Shown here: positions 18,602 to 27,533 of the stretch, in pieces
Layout: each line of letters begins with the position of its first letter
How positions within the stretch are numbered: position 1 is the first letter of the stretch
DNA from: Saprospiraceae bacterium
GTDB lineage: Bacteria; Bacteroidota; Bacteroidia; Chitinophagales; Saprospiraceae
DNA: 64,000 nt
Assembly (NCBI GenBank): GCA_016714985.1
Contig: JADKBS010000001.1
Span: 701,001 to 765,000 of the forward strand
Direction of reading: 5' to 3'
Program-made: the position numbers and the translations under genes
The notes under the pieces: generated by a model
The model's database searches: none
What the model was told of the DNA's origin: nothing
The model's input: only the letters and a program-made list of their open reading frames with translations

Positions 18602-20494
18602 ATGATGCCGATGCAAATCCTACAACAACTACTAAATTTACTAAAAAGAGAAACCACTGGCGGCCAGTACCTCCCGCTGGTGGACGGGCTTCGGTTCCTG
18701 GCCATCCTGCCTGTGCTGGTGCAGCATACGAGCGAGCGGCTCATCGAGCATACGCCAGTGAGCTTTTCGACGCCCGTCGAACAAGACCAACTTGCCTTCC
18801 TTGCGAGCAGGGGCACCATCGGCGTTTTCCTGTTCTTTGCCATCAGCGGCTTTATGTTGTCGTTGCCATTCGCCCGCCACCATCTCAACGGGGCCAGTTC
18901 CCCCACACTGAAACAATATTTCGTCCGGCGCTTCACCCGCATAGAGCCGCCATACCTGGTCTGGATGACGGTGTTCGCACTGGTGCTGCTCGTACAGGGC
19001 GCATGGAAATTGGGCGACCTGCTTCCGCACTGGTTGGCGAGTTGCTTTTACCTCCACAATTTCATCTACGGCGAGTATTCGGTCATCAATCCGGTGGCGT
19101 GGTCGCTGGAAATCGAGATACAGTTTTACCTCATCGCACCGTGGCTCGTGGGCTTGTTTTTTTCGATAAAAAACGCCCGCAGCCGGCAGTGGGTACTGCT
19201 GGGCAGCATCTTCGGGTTTGTGGCGCTGCAACATGCGATGGGCTGGCAATACTTCCCCTTCAAGCCGACGCTTTTAGGGCAAATGCAGCACTTCCTCGTG
19301 GGCATCTGGCTGGCAGACTGCTACCTGACCCGCTGGCAAAAATCGCCTTCGGCAAACATTGGCTGGGACTGGGCCGTGGTGCCCGCCCTGCTCACGATGG
19401 CTTATACTTGGACAGAGGAGTTTGCAAAAAGCTTGGTTTTTGGTGCGGCGCTGATGGTGGTCTTCATAGCAGCTTTTCGGGGCAAATATTTTTCGCAACT
19501 GCTTCGCAATCAATGGGTTGCCATCATCGGCGGCATGTGCTATACGATTTACCTGACGCATTTACCCCTGCTCGAATTGCAGATGATTTTCACCAAAAAC
19601 CTGACGCTGACCACCCACTACCTGCCCAACCTGCTGCTGCAACTGGCCATCGGCCTGCCACTGGTGCTAGGTGCTTCGGCGGTGTTCTACCTCGTGCTGG
19701 AGAAGCCGTTTATGAAGCAAATGCCCTTGCGTTCCATCTTGGATTTCCCTGTTTTAAAATCATTTTTCATGAAAAACACGAGCATGGCCAAAACGCCAGT
19801 TTTCAACTATAAAAAATTGCTGACCATTGCCCTGCTGCTGGTTTCCAGCGCAGCATTTACCCAAACCGAAACCCCTGATTTTCAAGTGCCGCCATTGGAC
19901 ACATTGATAAAACTGGCTATCGAAAAATCGCCCGTACTGCGCTCGCAGGACGTCTGGATTCAAACCAAAAGCAAAGAAGTGAGCCTAGAAAAGAAAAGCT
20001 GGGCCAACCTCGTATCAGTCGGTGGTACGGCACTGCTTGGCACCAACAATGTGCTCGATTTTCAGCAAACGACCACCAACCAAGAGTACATTTCCCTCGA
20101 CCGCCGCAGCGCCGTGTACAATGCCGGGGTGACCCTGCGGGTTTCGCTGGGCGACGTGCTCAACCGTGCCGACAAAGTGGACATCAAGCGGCTGGAATGG
20201 GAGCGGTCGCAGGCAGACCGGATTACACTGAAACACCAAATCAGGGAGGAAGTGATGGTGCGCTACGACCGTTTTCAGGCCGACCTGTACCTGCTCGACC
20301 TAGAGTCGCAGAACGTGGAGGCCATGCAACTGGCGCTCGGAATTGCCCAAAAATATTTCGAGGAAGGCAACCTGCCCGCTTCGGAGTACACCACTGTTTT
20401 GGCAAAAAGCATTGCTGCAAAAAAGCAATTGGAAGAGAGCAAACTGGCTGCCAAGCACAGTTATCGAATGCTGCGGGAGATTGCGGGGATATAG
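18602..20494 (+). CDS. Membrane acyltransferase (type 3) fused in frame to a TolC-like outer-membrane segment
   Basis: The ATG 18602 (or 18611) lies behind promoter A; the upstream TTG is inside the promoter. Residues about 1-385 are a multi-span acyltransferase_3 (OafA-like): GLRFLAILPVLVQHTSERL carries the His, then FFAISGFMLSLPF, FTRIEPPYLVW and INPVAWSLEIEIQFY. Such enzymes O-acylate exported polysaccharide. From residue about 390 a second signal peptide appears (MKNTSMAKTPVFNYKKLL to SSAAFTQ). About 215 residues of TolC-like helical sequence follow (PLDTLIKLAIEKSPVLRSQD). So two genes are read as one frame. A second start at 19769 may be used, or a lost base may have removed the first stop (another frame stops at 19756). 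A very short TolC domain is odd. Confidence 0.75.
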   Translation: MMPMQILQQLLNLLKRETTGGQYLPLVDGLRFLAILPVLVQHTSERLIEHTPVSFSTPVEQDQLAFLASRGTIGVFLFFAISGFMLSLPFARHHLNGASSPTLKQYFVRRFTRIEPPYLVWMTVFALVLLVQGAWKLGDLLPHWLASCFYLHNFIYGEYSVINPVAWSLEIEIQFYLIAPWLVGLFFSIKNARSRQWVLLGSIFGFVALQHAMGWQYFPFKPTLLGQMQHFLVGIWLADCYLTRWQKSPSANIGWDWAVVPALLTMAYTWTEEFAKSLVFGAALMVVFIAAFRGKYFSQLLRNQWVAIIGGMCYTIYLTHLPLLELQMIFTKNLTLTTHYLPNLLLQLAIGLPLVLGASAVFYLVLEKPFMKQMPLRSILDFPVLKSFFMKNTSMAKTPVFNYKKLLTIALLLVSSAAFTQTETPDFQVPPLDTLIKLAIEKSPVLRSQDVWIQTKSKEVSLEKKSWANLVSVGGTALLGTNNVLDFQQTTTNQEYISLDRRSAVYNAGVTLRVSLGDVLNRADKVDIKRLEWERSQADRITLKHQIREEVMVRYDRFQADLYLLDLESQNVEAMQLALGIAQKYFEEGNLPASEYTTVLAKSIAAKKQLEESKLAAKHSYRMLREIAGI

Positions 20495-20548
20495 GGTTAA
20501 AGTTGATAAGGGATTATCAGGTTGATAAGGGTTTATTTGCCCACTATC
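20494..20548. repeat. Direct word repeat (GTTGATAAGGG type)
   Basis: GTTGATAAGGG plus A/TTTA words occur twice in 50 bp immediately after the upstream stop codon. The same word type occurs at 35334-35425 and 40949-41023, but here I see no matching inverted half. Confidence 0.4.
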
Positions 20549-20597
20549 ATTGTCGCTATCAGTTTATTCCTATTGCCCATTTCCCGAAGGAAAACCC

Positions 20598-20655
20598 CCA
20601 AAAAACGAAAGCTGGCCATGCCCGGCCCTACCTGCCTTTAGATTTGTAGCACAAT
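20598..20655 (+). promoter_or_regulatory. EPS-type promoter B
   Basis: The box CCAAAAAACGAAA is at 20598-20610 and TAGATTTG at 20639-20646 (TTTG at 20643, 45 nt from box start). TGCC is again 10 nt before TTTG. It drives the Wzc-like gene at 20702. Confidence 0.8.
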
Positions 20656-20701
20656 TGGGGAACAGACCTCCTACCCAATTCAAGCCTACAATATTAAAGA
20701 C

Positions 20702-22915
20702 ATGAACCTAGTAGAATTTTTCAGGATAGCCGCCAGCCATTTCAAGACCATGTTGCTTGCGGGCATCGCATTGGCCAGCGTGGTGTTTTACTTTACCCGC
20801 AACGAACAGTCGGAATACAGCTCACACACCCTCGTGAACACGGGGCTGGTTTCGGGCTACAACATCGAAAGCTCCGGCGGCGCTAAGGTGGACTACGCCT
20901 ATACCAACAACGAAATCGAGAACCTCATCAGCCTCGCCACTTCTTATGAAACGAGGGAGGAACTGGCCATGCGCCTGCTGGCCCGGTACATCATCCTGCG
21001 GGAGCCGAACCCCGAACTCATAACGCTGGAAGGCTGGGAGGAACTGAAAAAACCGGAAGTGCACAATGTGCGCAAACTCGTGGCCGTGGAAGGCGACACC
21101 TTGGCAACCTACAACAAAATCATGGCGCTGCGCAACGAGCGCAAAGAAAACGACCTGCAAAAGCTCCTGTACTCCAAACACCCGTTCTTCGGCGTGGAGC
21201 AGATGGAAAGCATACAGGTGCTGCGGGAAGGCAAGAGCGACATGCTGCGCTTCAAATACACTTCGATTGACCCGGCAGTGTGCCGCCAAACCCTGCTTTT
21301 TTTGACCGATATTTTTGTCAAAAAACAGCGCCAAATGAAGGAGGTGCAAAGCACCGATGTTTTGGCCTTTTTTGAAAAAGCGACCAAAGAAGCCCAGTCC
21401 CAGCTCAATGGCCGGGAGGACGGCCTGCTGGCCTTCATGGTCAACAACAAAATCATCAACTACTACGAACAGACCCGCTTCATCGCCGCCAAAAAAGAGG
21501 ACCTCGACGAATTGTACTTCAAGGAATTGATGAACCTCAGCGGCGCAGACAGTTCCATGCACCGTCTGGAACGGGAAATGGGCAAGCATATCAACCTACC
21601 CGAATTGAACACCCGGCTGGTGCAAAAACGGCAGGAACTAAGCGAGGTAAGTTCCCGAATCGCCAAAATGGAGGTGTTCACCTTCGATAGTTCGGCCAGC
21701 AACAGCGCTGCGCTCGACTACCTGCGCCGCAACGCCGACTTGCTGAAAAACGACATCAAAAGCACCACCAATGCCAGTTTTGCCGTGAAGCGCACGCCAG
21801 AAGGCGTGGAGATGAAGGACATGCTGTCGCAATGGCTGAACCAGGTCATCGGCATCGAACAATCGGTGGCGAGGCTCGGCGTGCTCAAGCAGCGCAAGGT
21901 GGAATTCGATGCCATTTACTCCAAATTTGCCCCGTGGGGCAGCCGCCTCAAGCGGATGGAACGGGAGATTGACGTGGCGGAGCGTGCCTACCTTGAAAAC
22001 CTGCACAGCTACAACCAGGCCCGCCTGCACCAGTACAGCATGATGATGAGCGCAAACCTGAAGGTGGTGGATCCGCCTTTCATGCCGCTGAAACCCGCCG
22101 CCTCTAAGCGCAAAATGCTGATTGTAATGGCGTTGCTGGCTGGCTTGGTGCTGGTGCTCGCTGGGGCAGTGGCGCTCGAACTGATGGACAATACCCTGAA
22201 AACACAAGCACGGGCTGCGGAGGTGACGGGACTGCAGGTGGTCGGGGCGTTCCCGAAATTTCCAGCAACATCAAAGAAATCAGAAAAGCTGGACTTTGGC
22301 TTTATCCAAGCACGGAGCGTCGGTCAATTGTTGCAGCATACAAAGCTGGACCTACGGGAACTCGGCCTTGGCCACCAAAGCACCAAGCGGGTGGTGGTGG
22401 CGAGCACCCGAAGCGGGGAGGGCAAATCGTATTTGACCAGGCGCTGCGTCGAGGAACTGCGGGCTGCCGGCGAGCGGGTAGCCTATATTTCTCCAGCAAA
22501 TACAGAGGAGCCAAGCCATGCCGATGACCGTGTTTACAGCATCAACCATCGCTTTTTCGAGCTGCAATCGGAGGCCGAGCTACTGGCAGATGCCGCTTTT
22601 GACCCCAACGAATACAGCTTTGTTTATTTGGAAATACCGGGGCTGCTGACCGGCCCCTACCCCGTGGACTTGGTGGGGCAATACGACCTGACCCTGCTCT
22701 TCGCCCGTGCCAACCGGGTATGGAACGAGGCGGACGCCAAGGCATTGGCCACTTTCTCCAAGGGCTTGAAAAATACGCCCCGCCTCTCCGTCAATGCACT
22801 TAACCCAACGGCACTCGAAAGCAGTTTGGGAGAGTTGCCAAAGCGCCGCAGCCAATTGCGCAGTTGGGCAAAACAAGTGGTCTTGTTTGATTTTTCGGGC
22901 AAAAAAGGGGTTTGA
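20702..22915 (+). CDS. Wzc-like polysaccharide co-polymerase with degenerate tyrosine-kinase domain
   Basis: A 737-residue inner-membrane protein. Membrane helices lie at about 18-33 and 470-492. The periplasmic part between them is long and partly coiled-coil, as in Wzz/Wzc chain-length regulators. After the second helix comes a cytoplasmic P-loop domain with Walker A in VVVASTRSGEGKSYLTRR (about 562-580). The following segment (AYISPANTEEPS) lacks the Asp-rich Walker A' of BY-kinases and there is no C-terminal Tyr cluster. It therefore may bind but not phosphorylate. Such proteins set chain length and couple to an outer-membrane exporter. Own promoter B; the next gene begins 142 nt downstream behind promoter C. 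Confidence 0.85.
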   Translation: MNLVEFFRIAASHFKTMLLAGIALASVVFYFTRNEQSEYSSHTLVNTGLVSGYNIESSGGAKVDYAYTNNEIENLISLATSYETREELAMRLLARYIILREPNPELITLEGWEELKKPEVHNVRKLVAVEGDTLATYNKIMALRNERKENDLQKLLYSKHPFFGVEQMESIQVLREGKSDMLRFKYTSIDPAVCRQTLLFLTDIFVKKQRQMKEVQSTDVLAFFEKATKEAQSQLNGREDGLLAFMVNNKIINYYEQTRFIAAKKEDLDELYFKELMNLSGADSSMHRLEREMGKHINLPELNTRLVQKRQELSEVSSRIAKMEVFTFDSSASNSAALDYLRRNADLLKNDIKSTTNASFAVKRTPEGVEMKDMLSQWLNQVIGIEQSVARLGVLKQRKVEFDAIYSKFAPWGSRLKRMEREIDVAERAYLENLHSYNQARLHQYSMMMSANLKVVDPPFMPLKPAASKRKMLIVMALLAGLVLVLAGAVALELMDNTLKTQARAAEVTGLQVVGAFPKFPATSKKSEKLDFGFIQARSVGQLLQHTKLDLRELGLGHQSTKRVVVASTRSGEGKSYLTRRCVEELRAAGERVAYISPANTEEPSHADDRVYSINHRFFELQSEAELLADAAFDPNEYSFVYLEIPGLLTGPYPVDLVGQYDLTLLFARANRVWNEADAKALATFSKGLKNTPRLSVNALNPTALESSLGELPKRRSQLRSWAKQVVLFDFSGKKGV

Positions 22916-22948
22916 TTTTCCAGTAGGACAGCGCCTGAATAAACAAGT

Positions 22949-23030
22949 CCAAAAACCGAAGGAATATGACCAAAAACCGAAAAGAACTGATACATGGCCT
23001 GCGCTGCCCGCATCTTTGTATCATCAAAAA
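22949..23030 (+). promoter_or_regulatory. EPS-type promoter C with two tandem boxes
   Basis: The box CCAAAAACCGAAA at 22970-22982 has one mismatch to the consensus; TTTG is at 23015-23018, again 45 nt from box start. A second copy (CCAAAAACCGAA) lies exactly 21 bp upstream at 22949, about two helical turns. TTTGTATCATCAAA is the best match of the downstream part. It drives the glycosyltransferase gene at 23058. Confidence 0.8.
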
Positions 23031-23057
23031 CAACTACCTCCTTTACGGCAAATAATC

Positions 23058-24392
23058 ATGCAAAATTCACTTCGCAACGAGCAAATAGTAGTCATCGGCT
23101 TCCCGGCATGGGAGGGCGAATACCTGAAAAGCACCGTCCAACTGGTGGGCGAGCTGGCAAAAAACAATGCCGTGCTTTACGTGGAATACCCCTTCACCTG
23201 GAAGGACGCCATCATGGGTAGGCTCGGAAAGACGAAGGCCCCTTGGCGTCGTATCCTCGGCAATGAGGAGCGCCTGCGCAGCCTTCGCCTCGACAATGGG
23301 GCCGAAGTGAACGTGCTCACGCTGCCCCCGATGATGCCCGTCAACTTCATCAACGGCGAAGCGCTCTACGATTCGCTGATGGGCGCAAATGCCCGCAAAG
23401 CGTTCGCCGCCATCAAATCGGCCATGCAGGTGCTGGGCTTTCACCGCCCGGTGGTGGTCAATGCGTTCAACCCCTTCCTTGGGGTGTTCCTGGCACGGCA
23501 GTTTGACGAAAAAGCCTTGATTTATTATTGCTACGATGAAATAAGCGCCGCCAAATGGGCAGGCAAGCACGGCGAGCGCCTCGAAAGGAAATTCATGCAA
23601 CAAGCGGATGCAGTAGTTACCAGTTCCCAACCGCTTCTCATGGCTAAACAACAATTCGCAAAGCGCGCTTTCTTGGTGAAAAACGGGGTTGATTTCGAAC
23701 TTTTCAATCGTCAACCGTCAATCGTAAATCGTCAATCCCAGGCCATCGGCTACTTAGGCTCGCTGGACGAGCGCATAGATTATGACCTGCTTGAATCAAC
23801 CATCATCAAGATGCCACACCGGAAATTCGTTTTTGTCGGTCGCATCAACTCGCCCGAAGCTGAAAGGCTCAGAAGTTTGCCCAACGTGGAGCTAGTCGGC
23901 AGCCAGCCTGCCGCTAGTCTCCCGGCTTGGGTGCAAAAATTTGGGGTGTGCATGATTCCTTTCTTGAAAAACAAGTTGACGGCGGGAATTTACCCATTGA
24001 AAATCAACGAATATTTTGCCGCCGGCAAACCGGTGGTCACGACCAATTTTGGCGACCTCGACGATTTCAGGCATTTGGTCAGCGTGGCCGACACGCCAAC
24101 GGAATTTGCAGATGCGCTTGAACATGCGCTTCAAAAGGACCAGGACGGCGGCAACCAGCAGCGTATCGCTTTTGCCCACGGCAACTCCTGGCACCAGCGT
24201 GCCAACGATATGGGCATCGCCATCCAGCAAGTGGTGGCCGAAAATAGACTGCTTTTGGCCAGCGGGGAAGCTGTCTGGATACCGGACAATTTCAATCGCT
24301 GGGGGGAGGCCAGTGCTGCTTTTTTCAAACCACATGTTTCCAAAAAACAGATGGAAACGCCTTTTTTTCCTGCTTCACTGGCCTTTTCGTAA
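23058..24392 (+). CDS. Glycosyltransferase (GT4/TuaH-like)
   Basis: The ATG 23058 is chosen because it lies 40 nt behind promoter C and starts the conserved fold; the frame is open further upstream but without meaning. About 444 residues: an N-terminal Rossmann domain (VVIGFPAWEGEY, later LIYYCYDEISAAKW) and a C-terminal domain with AIGYLGSLDERIDYDL, FVFVGRINSPEAERL and IYPLKINEYFAAGKPVVTT, the donor-nucleotide region of GT-B enzymes. It probably adds a sugar during repeat-unit assembly. Residues about 217-227 (NRQPSIVNRQS) are encoded by a TCGTCAA word array inserted in frame. The last about 40 residues are atypical and may follow an indel. Confidence 0.85.
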   Translation: MQNSLRNEQIVVIGFPAWEGEYLKSTVQLVGELAKNNAVLYVEYPFTWKDAIMGRLGKTKAPWRRILGNEERLRSLRLDNGAEVNVLTLPPMMPVNFINGEALYDSLMGANARKAFAAIKSAMQVLGFHRPVVVNAFNPFLGVFLARQFDEKALIYYCYDEISAAKWAGKHGERLERKFMQQADAVVTSSQPLLMAKQQFAKRAFLVKNGVDFELFNRQPSIVNRQSQAIGYLGSLDERIDYDLLESTIIKMPHRKFVFVGRINSPEAERLRSLPNVELVGSQPAASLPAWVQKFGVCMIPFLKNKLTAGIYPLKINEYFAAGKPVVTTNFGDLDDFRHLVSVADTPTEFADALEHALQKDQDGGNQQRIAFAHGNSWHQRANDMGIAIQQVVAENRLLLASGEAVWIPDNFNRWGEASAAFFKPHVSKKQMETPFFPASLAFS

Positions 24393-24471
24393 GCTGGAGA
24401 GGGTTCTATTAAAACAACAAAGTTGGGTTGCCAGCCTTGGTTGGCGACCGCTTTTCCTCTCAAGGCAATAA
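24334..24471 (+). CDS. Possible small basic protein overlapping the glycosyltransferase end (45 aa)
   Basis: A second frame (ATG 24334 to TAA 24471) encodes a basic, hydrophobic 45-residue peptide (starts MFPKNRWKRLFFLLHW). It could be a small gene, the natural C-terminus of the glycosyltransferase after an indel, or a chance frame cut by the nearby mobile element. No homologue recognised. Confidence 0.2.
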   Translation: MFPKNRWKRLFFLLHWPFRKLERVLLKQQSWVASLGWRPLFLSRQ

Positions 24472-24472
24472 A

Positions 24473-24620
24473 AAATGTTCTCAACTACTTAGCAGGGGGT
24501 GTTTTTTGGGGAAAAATTGAAAATTTTTCCCCAAAAAACACCCCAAAATATGGGAGGAGAGAGAAAAAATGAAATTTTTTCTCTCTCCTCCCACACCCTC
24601 CTAAGCAGTTACAAATGTTC
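24473..24620 (+). mobile_element. MITE-like element, copy 1 (132 bp plus 8-bp target duplications)
   Basis: The element 24481-24612 is flanked by AAATGTTC on both sides (24473-24480 and 24613-24620). The ends are TCAACTACTTAG and, on the complement, GTAACTGCTTAG. The interior has two perfect hairpins: GGGGTGTTTTTTGGGG with its complement (from 24496), then GGGAGGAGAGAGAAAAA with its complement. The same element occurs inverted at 38371-38486. No coding capacity. Ends beginning GTAA and 8-bp duplications are features of IS66-family insertions. Confidence 0.85.
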
Positions 24621-24661
24621 ATAGTTTGTTATTTTTAATATTTAGGGTAATTTTTGACAAC

Positions 24662-24711
24662 CAGCCATTGCAAGTCACGGAAACGGACAGGCAATGGCTG
24701 TTTTTTTTTTT
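24662..24711 (+). terminator. Rho-independent terminator
   Basis: CAGCCATTGC (24662-24671) pairs with GCAATGGCTG (24691-24700) and is followed by 11 T. It ends transcription before the O-antigen ligase-like gene. Confidence 0.85.
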
Positions 24712-24780
24712 GGATTGAAATTAGCTGGTGTACTTGGGCGATGAGTTACCAATTCACGCAACCATTCATTTTATCATAGA

Positions 24781-26223
24781 ATGTCCCTCGAAGTAAAAAC
24801 GCCGACCGGTGCCGACTGGCTAAAAAAGCCATTTATCAAAATAGCAATCGTTGCATTTGCGGCCATGCTCGGTGTGGTAGTGGCCAAAGGTGGAGTAGCC
24901 ATAGGCATGGCTTTGTTGGGGCTTCCCATTGTCGTTTTTGGCTTCGCTGCCCTGATGAAATACCCGCATTGGAACCTTTGGGGCGCTGTCGTGGTCGGTT
25001 TTTTTTCTGCGGGCATTGGCCGGTACGTGGATGCGCCCTGGGGCCTGCTGCTCGATGCTTTCCTCATCATTGGTTGGCTTAGCCTGGTCTTCAAGCTCCG
25101 CAAAAAGGAGGACTGGAAGCCGCTGAAAAACGACATCATGCTCATCACCCTGGTCTGGTACGGCATGGTGCTCCTTGAACTTTTCAACCCAGAGATGCGC
25201 AGCGTGGAAGCCTGGATTTACGCCATGCGGGGTGCAGGATTGTACCAATTGCTTGCCTTCGGCCTCGCTTTCCTGCTGTTCCGCCAGCCCAACTACCTCG
25301 ACAAGTTCCTCCATGTTTGCATCTTTTTCTCTCTCCTCGGCGTGCTTTGGGGCTTCCGCCAAATGATTTTCGGCACCGACAAGGCCGAGGACCACTGGCT
25401 ATACGTGGAAGGCTTTGCCATGACGCACATGCTGGCCGGTGTGCTCCGGGTCTTCTCTTTTTATAGCGACGCCGGGCAGTTTGGGGCACAACAGGCCATG
25501 ATGGCGCTGGTCTGTGGCATCATCGCCTTGGGTAAATTCCCGATGAAAACCCGTGTATTTTATGGCACGGTGGCACTGATAACCTTCATAGGATTTGCCA
25601 TATCGGGCACAAGGGGGGCGCTGGCGGTGCCTGCGGCTGGGGCCTTGGTTTACCTGATTTTGAGCAAAAACTTCAAACTGCTGGCGGCTGGGGTGGTGGT
25701 CATGGGTCTTAGTTTTTATTTCCTGAAATACACCAAGGCGCTGCAAGGCGTGGAACAAGTGCGCCGGATGCGGACGGCCTTGAACCCAGAGGACGAGAGC
25801 CTGAAAGTTCGCTTGCGCAACCAGGATACCTTCGGTAATTACCTGCGTACTAGGCCCATCGGCGGTGGCATTGGCTCGGCGGGGTTCTGGGGTCATCGGT
25901 TCACACCCGGTACCTTGCTGGCCGAAACGGCCACCGATAGTTATTATGTAAAAATCTGGGCGGAGACGGGCATTGTTGGCATCTGCTTGCATTTGCTGAT
26001 GTTCGGTTACTTTGTGGGCAAGGGTGCCATCGTCTGTTGGAACCTCCGAGACCCGCATTTGCGCCAAAAAATCATCGCCCTCTACGCCGGGATGTGCGGC
26101 ATTTTCCTATCCAGCTATGGCAACCAAGTGTTCAGCCAAACGCCGACTGGCATCATCATGTACATTGCAATACCACTGATTTTTATGTCGCCGCAGTGGG
26201 ATACTGCGCCTTCTGAGCCTTGA
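24781..26223 (+). CDS. O-antigen ligase/polymerase family protein (Wzy/WaaL-like)
   Basis: A 480-residue protein with ten or more membrane helices and a long loop in the C-terminal third (about residues 325-385) containing RPIGGGIGSAGFWGHRF and DSYYVKIWAETGIVG. The last phrase is the recognisable core of the O-antigen ligase/Wzy_C family. These proteins polymerise or ligate lipid-linked sugar repeats at the periplasmic face. Within this cluster polymerisation (Wzy role) is more likely than ligation to lipid A, because Wzx-, Wzc- and TolC-like proteins are present. No EPS-type promoter box was found upstream; the gene follows a terminator, so its promoter is unresolved. Confidence 0.85.
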   Translation: MSLEVKTPTGADWLKKPFIKIAIVAFAAMLGVVVAKGGVAIGMALLGLPIVVFGFAALMKYPHWNLWGAVVVGFFSAGIGRYVDAPWGLLLDAFLIIGWLSLVFKLRKKEDWKPLKNDIMLITLVWYGMVLLELFNPEMRSVEAWIYAMRGAGLYQLLAFGLAFLLFRQPNYLDKFLHVCIFFSLLGVLWGFRQMIFGTDKAEDHWLYVEGFAMTHMLAGVLRVFSFYSDAGQFGAQQAMMALVCGIIALGKFPMKTRVFYGTVALITFIGFAISGTRGALAVPAAGALVYLILSKNFKLLAAGVVVMGLSFYFLKYTKALQGVEQVRRMRTALNPEDESLKVRLRNQDTFGNYLRTRPIGGGIGSAGFWGHRFTPGTLLAETATDSYYVKIWAETGIVGICLHLLMFGYFVGKGAIVCWNLRDPHLRQKIIALYAGMCGIFLSSYGNQVFSQTPTGIIMYIAIPLIFMSPQWDTAPSEP

Positions 26224-26248
26224 CCGTACAATTTCCGAAGCATTCCTA

Positions 26249-26305
26249 CCAAAAAACGAAAGCTCCCTGCCAGCCCACCTGCCTGCCTGCACATTTGTAC
26301 CATCA
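26249..26305 (+). promoter_or_regulatory. EPS-type promoter D
   Basis: The box CCAAAAAACGAAA is at 26249-26261 and TTTG at 26294-26297, 45 nt from box start. TGCC is 10 nt before TTTG. It drives the glycosyltransferase gene at 26345. Confidence 0.8.
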
Positions 26306-26344
26306 AATAATTCAACCGCCCCCGGTACAAATTTTCACTTACCA

Positions 26345-27514
26345 ATGATTGCTATTAAAATACTTACCATCGCATTGCTTGTCTACCTTGGTTGGGCGGT
26401 TGTTTACCAGCTTGCCTTCGCCATCGCAGGCCATTTTTTCAAAAAGGAAAAAGGCAAACCAGATGGCCAGTTCCGTCGCTTCGCCGTACTGATTCCTGGC
26501 TACCGGGAAGACGCCGTCATCGTGGACACGGTGAAGGCTGCGCTGCGCCAAAACTACCCCGCCGAACTGTACGAAATCGTGCCCATCGCCGACCAAATGT
26601 GGAGCCCGACCATCCAGAAAATCAAGCGGCTCGGCGTACAGCCATTGGAAGTTTTTTTTGATAAAAGTACTAAGTCTAAATCCATCAATGCAGCACTGGC
26701 AAAGCTCGGCGACGATTTCGATGCCGTCGTGGTGCTCGATGCCGACAACCACCCACGCCCCGACTTCCTGCTGTGCATGAATGAGGCCATGGGCAAGGGC
26801 CATGTCGCACTGCAAGGCCAACGGGTCGCAAAGAATGCCAATACCGCCCTATCCCTGCTCGACGGCGTTTCGGAGTCCGTGAATAATCACCTGCTTTGTA
26901 GTGGCCACCGTGCCCTCGGCCTGTCGGCCCGATTGGCGGGGTCAGGCATGGCTTTCGATTTCAGTATTTTCAAAAAGGTAATGGCCACCGTGGATGCGCT
27001 TGGCGGCTTCGACAAGGAACTGGAACTGAAGCTGACGCAAATGGGCGTGACCATCGGCTTCGTACCCGATGCCGTTGTGCTGGACGAAAAAGTGGACAAC
27101 GAAAAGAGCTTTGCCCGCCAACGTGGCCGCTGGTTGGCAGCGCAGTACCGCTATGGTCGCCGCTTCGCTGGTGCTGCGTTCAAGGCGCTTTTCCTGAAAG
27201 GCCAGCTTGATTTTTTCAATAAAACCCTCCAAATGGCTTTGCCGCCCCGCCTCGTGCTGCCAGGTGCCTTGGCTTTTGGCACGATGGTTTCCGCCTTGTT
27301 TGGACAGGTGTTTGCAGCAGTTTGGCTGGCATTGCTGGCTGGCAATTTGATGTCATTCGCATTGGCCATCCCCCGTGCGTACTGGCGGGCCGAGTTTTTC
27401 ACAGCGCTGCTGAAACTGCCGATGGCTTTTTTGGCCACCTTGAAGGCACTTGCGCTAATGCCATTGGCTGGCCGCCAGTTTTTGCACACCCCCCACGGAG
27501 CTGTTTCCGCATAA
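26345..27514 (+). CDS. Membrane glycosyltransferase family 2 (processive type)
   Basis: A 389-residue protein. One N-terminal helix (about 4-30) is followed by a GT-A domain with FAVLIPGYREDAV, then VVVLDADNHPRPDF (the DxD-type metal site) and SGMAFDFSIF. The QxxRW motif is in RQRGRWLAAQYRYG. Two to three C-terminal helices follow. QxxRW is characteristic of processive GT2 enzymes such as cellulose and hyaluronan synthases, though it also occurs in related single-transfer enzymes. It sits on the cytoplasmic side and extends the lipid-linked glycan. Own promoter D; a 32-residue membrane peptide gene and a GT4 gene follow closely. Confidence 0.85.
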   Translation: MIAIKILTIALLVYLGWAVVYQLAFAIAGHFFKKEKGKPDGQFRRFAVLIPGYREDAVIVDTVKAALRQNYPAELYEIVPIADQMWSPTIQKIKRLGVQPLEVFFDKSTKSKSINAALAKLGDDFDAVVVLDADNHPRPDFLLCMNEAMGKGHVALQGQRVAKNANTALSLLDGVSESVNNHLLCSGHRALGLSARLAGSGMAFDFSIFKKVMATVDALGGFDKELELKLTQMGVTIGFVPDAVVLDEKVDNEKSFARQRGRWLAAQYRYGRRFAGAAFKALFLKGQLDFFNKTLQMALPPRLVLPGALAFGTMVSALFGQVFAAVWLALLAGNLMSFALAIPRAYWRAEFFTALLKLPMAFLATLKALALMPLAGRQFLHTPHGAVSA

Positions 27515-27533
27515 ACGCTAAAAATCAACCATC

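Noticed and set aside
22794..23057. Upstream extension of the glycosyltransferase frame into the Wzc-like gene
   Set aside because: The frame is open from 22794 but overlaps the Wzc-like coding end and promoter C; the conserved fold starts at 23058.
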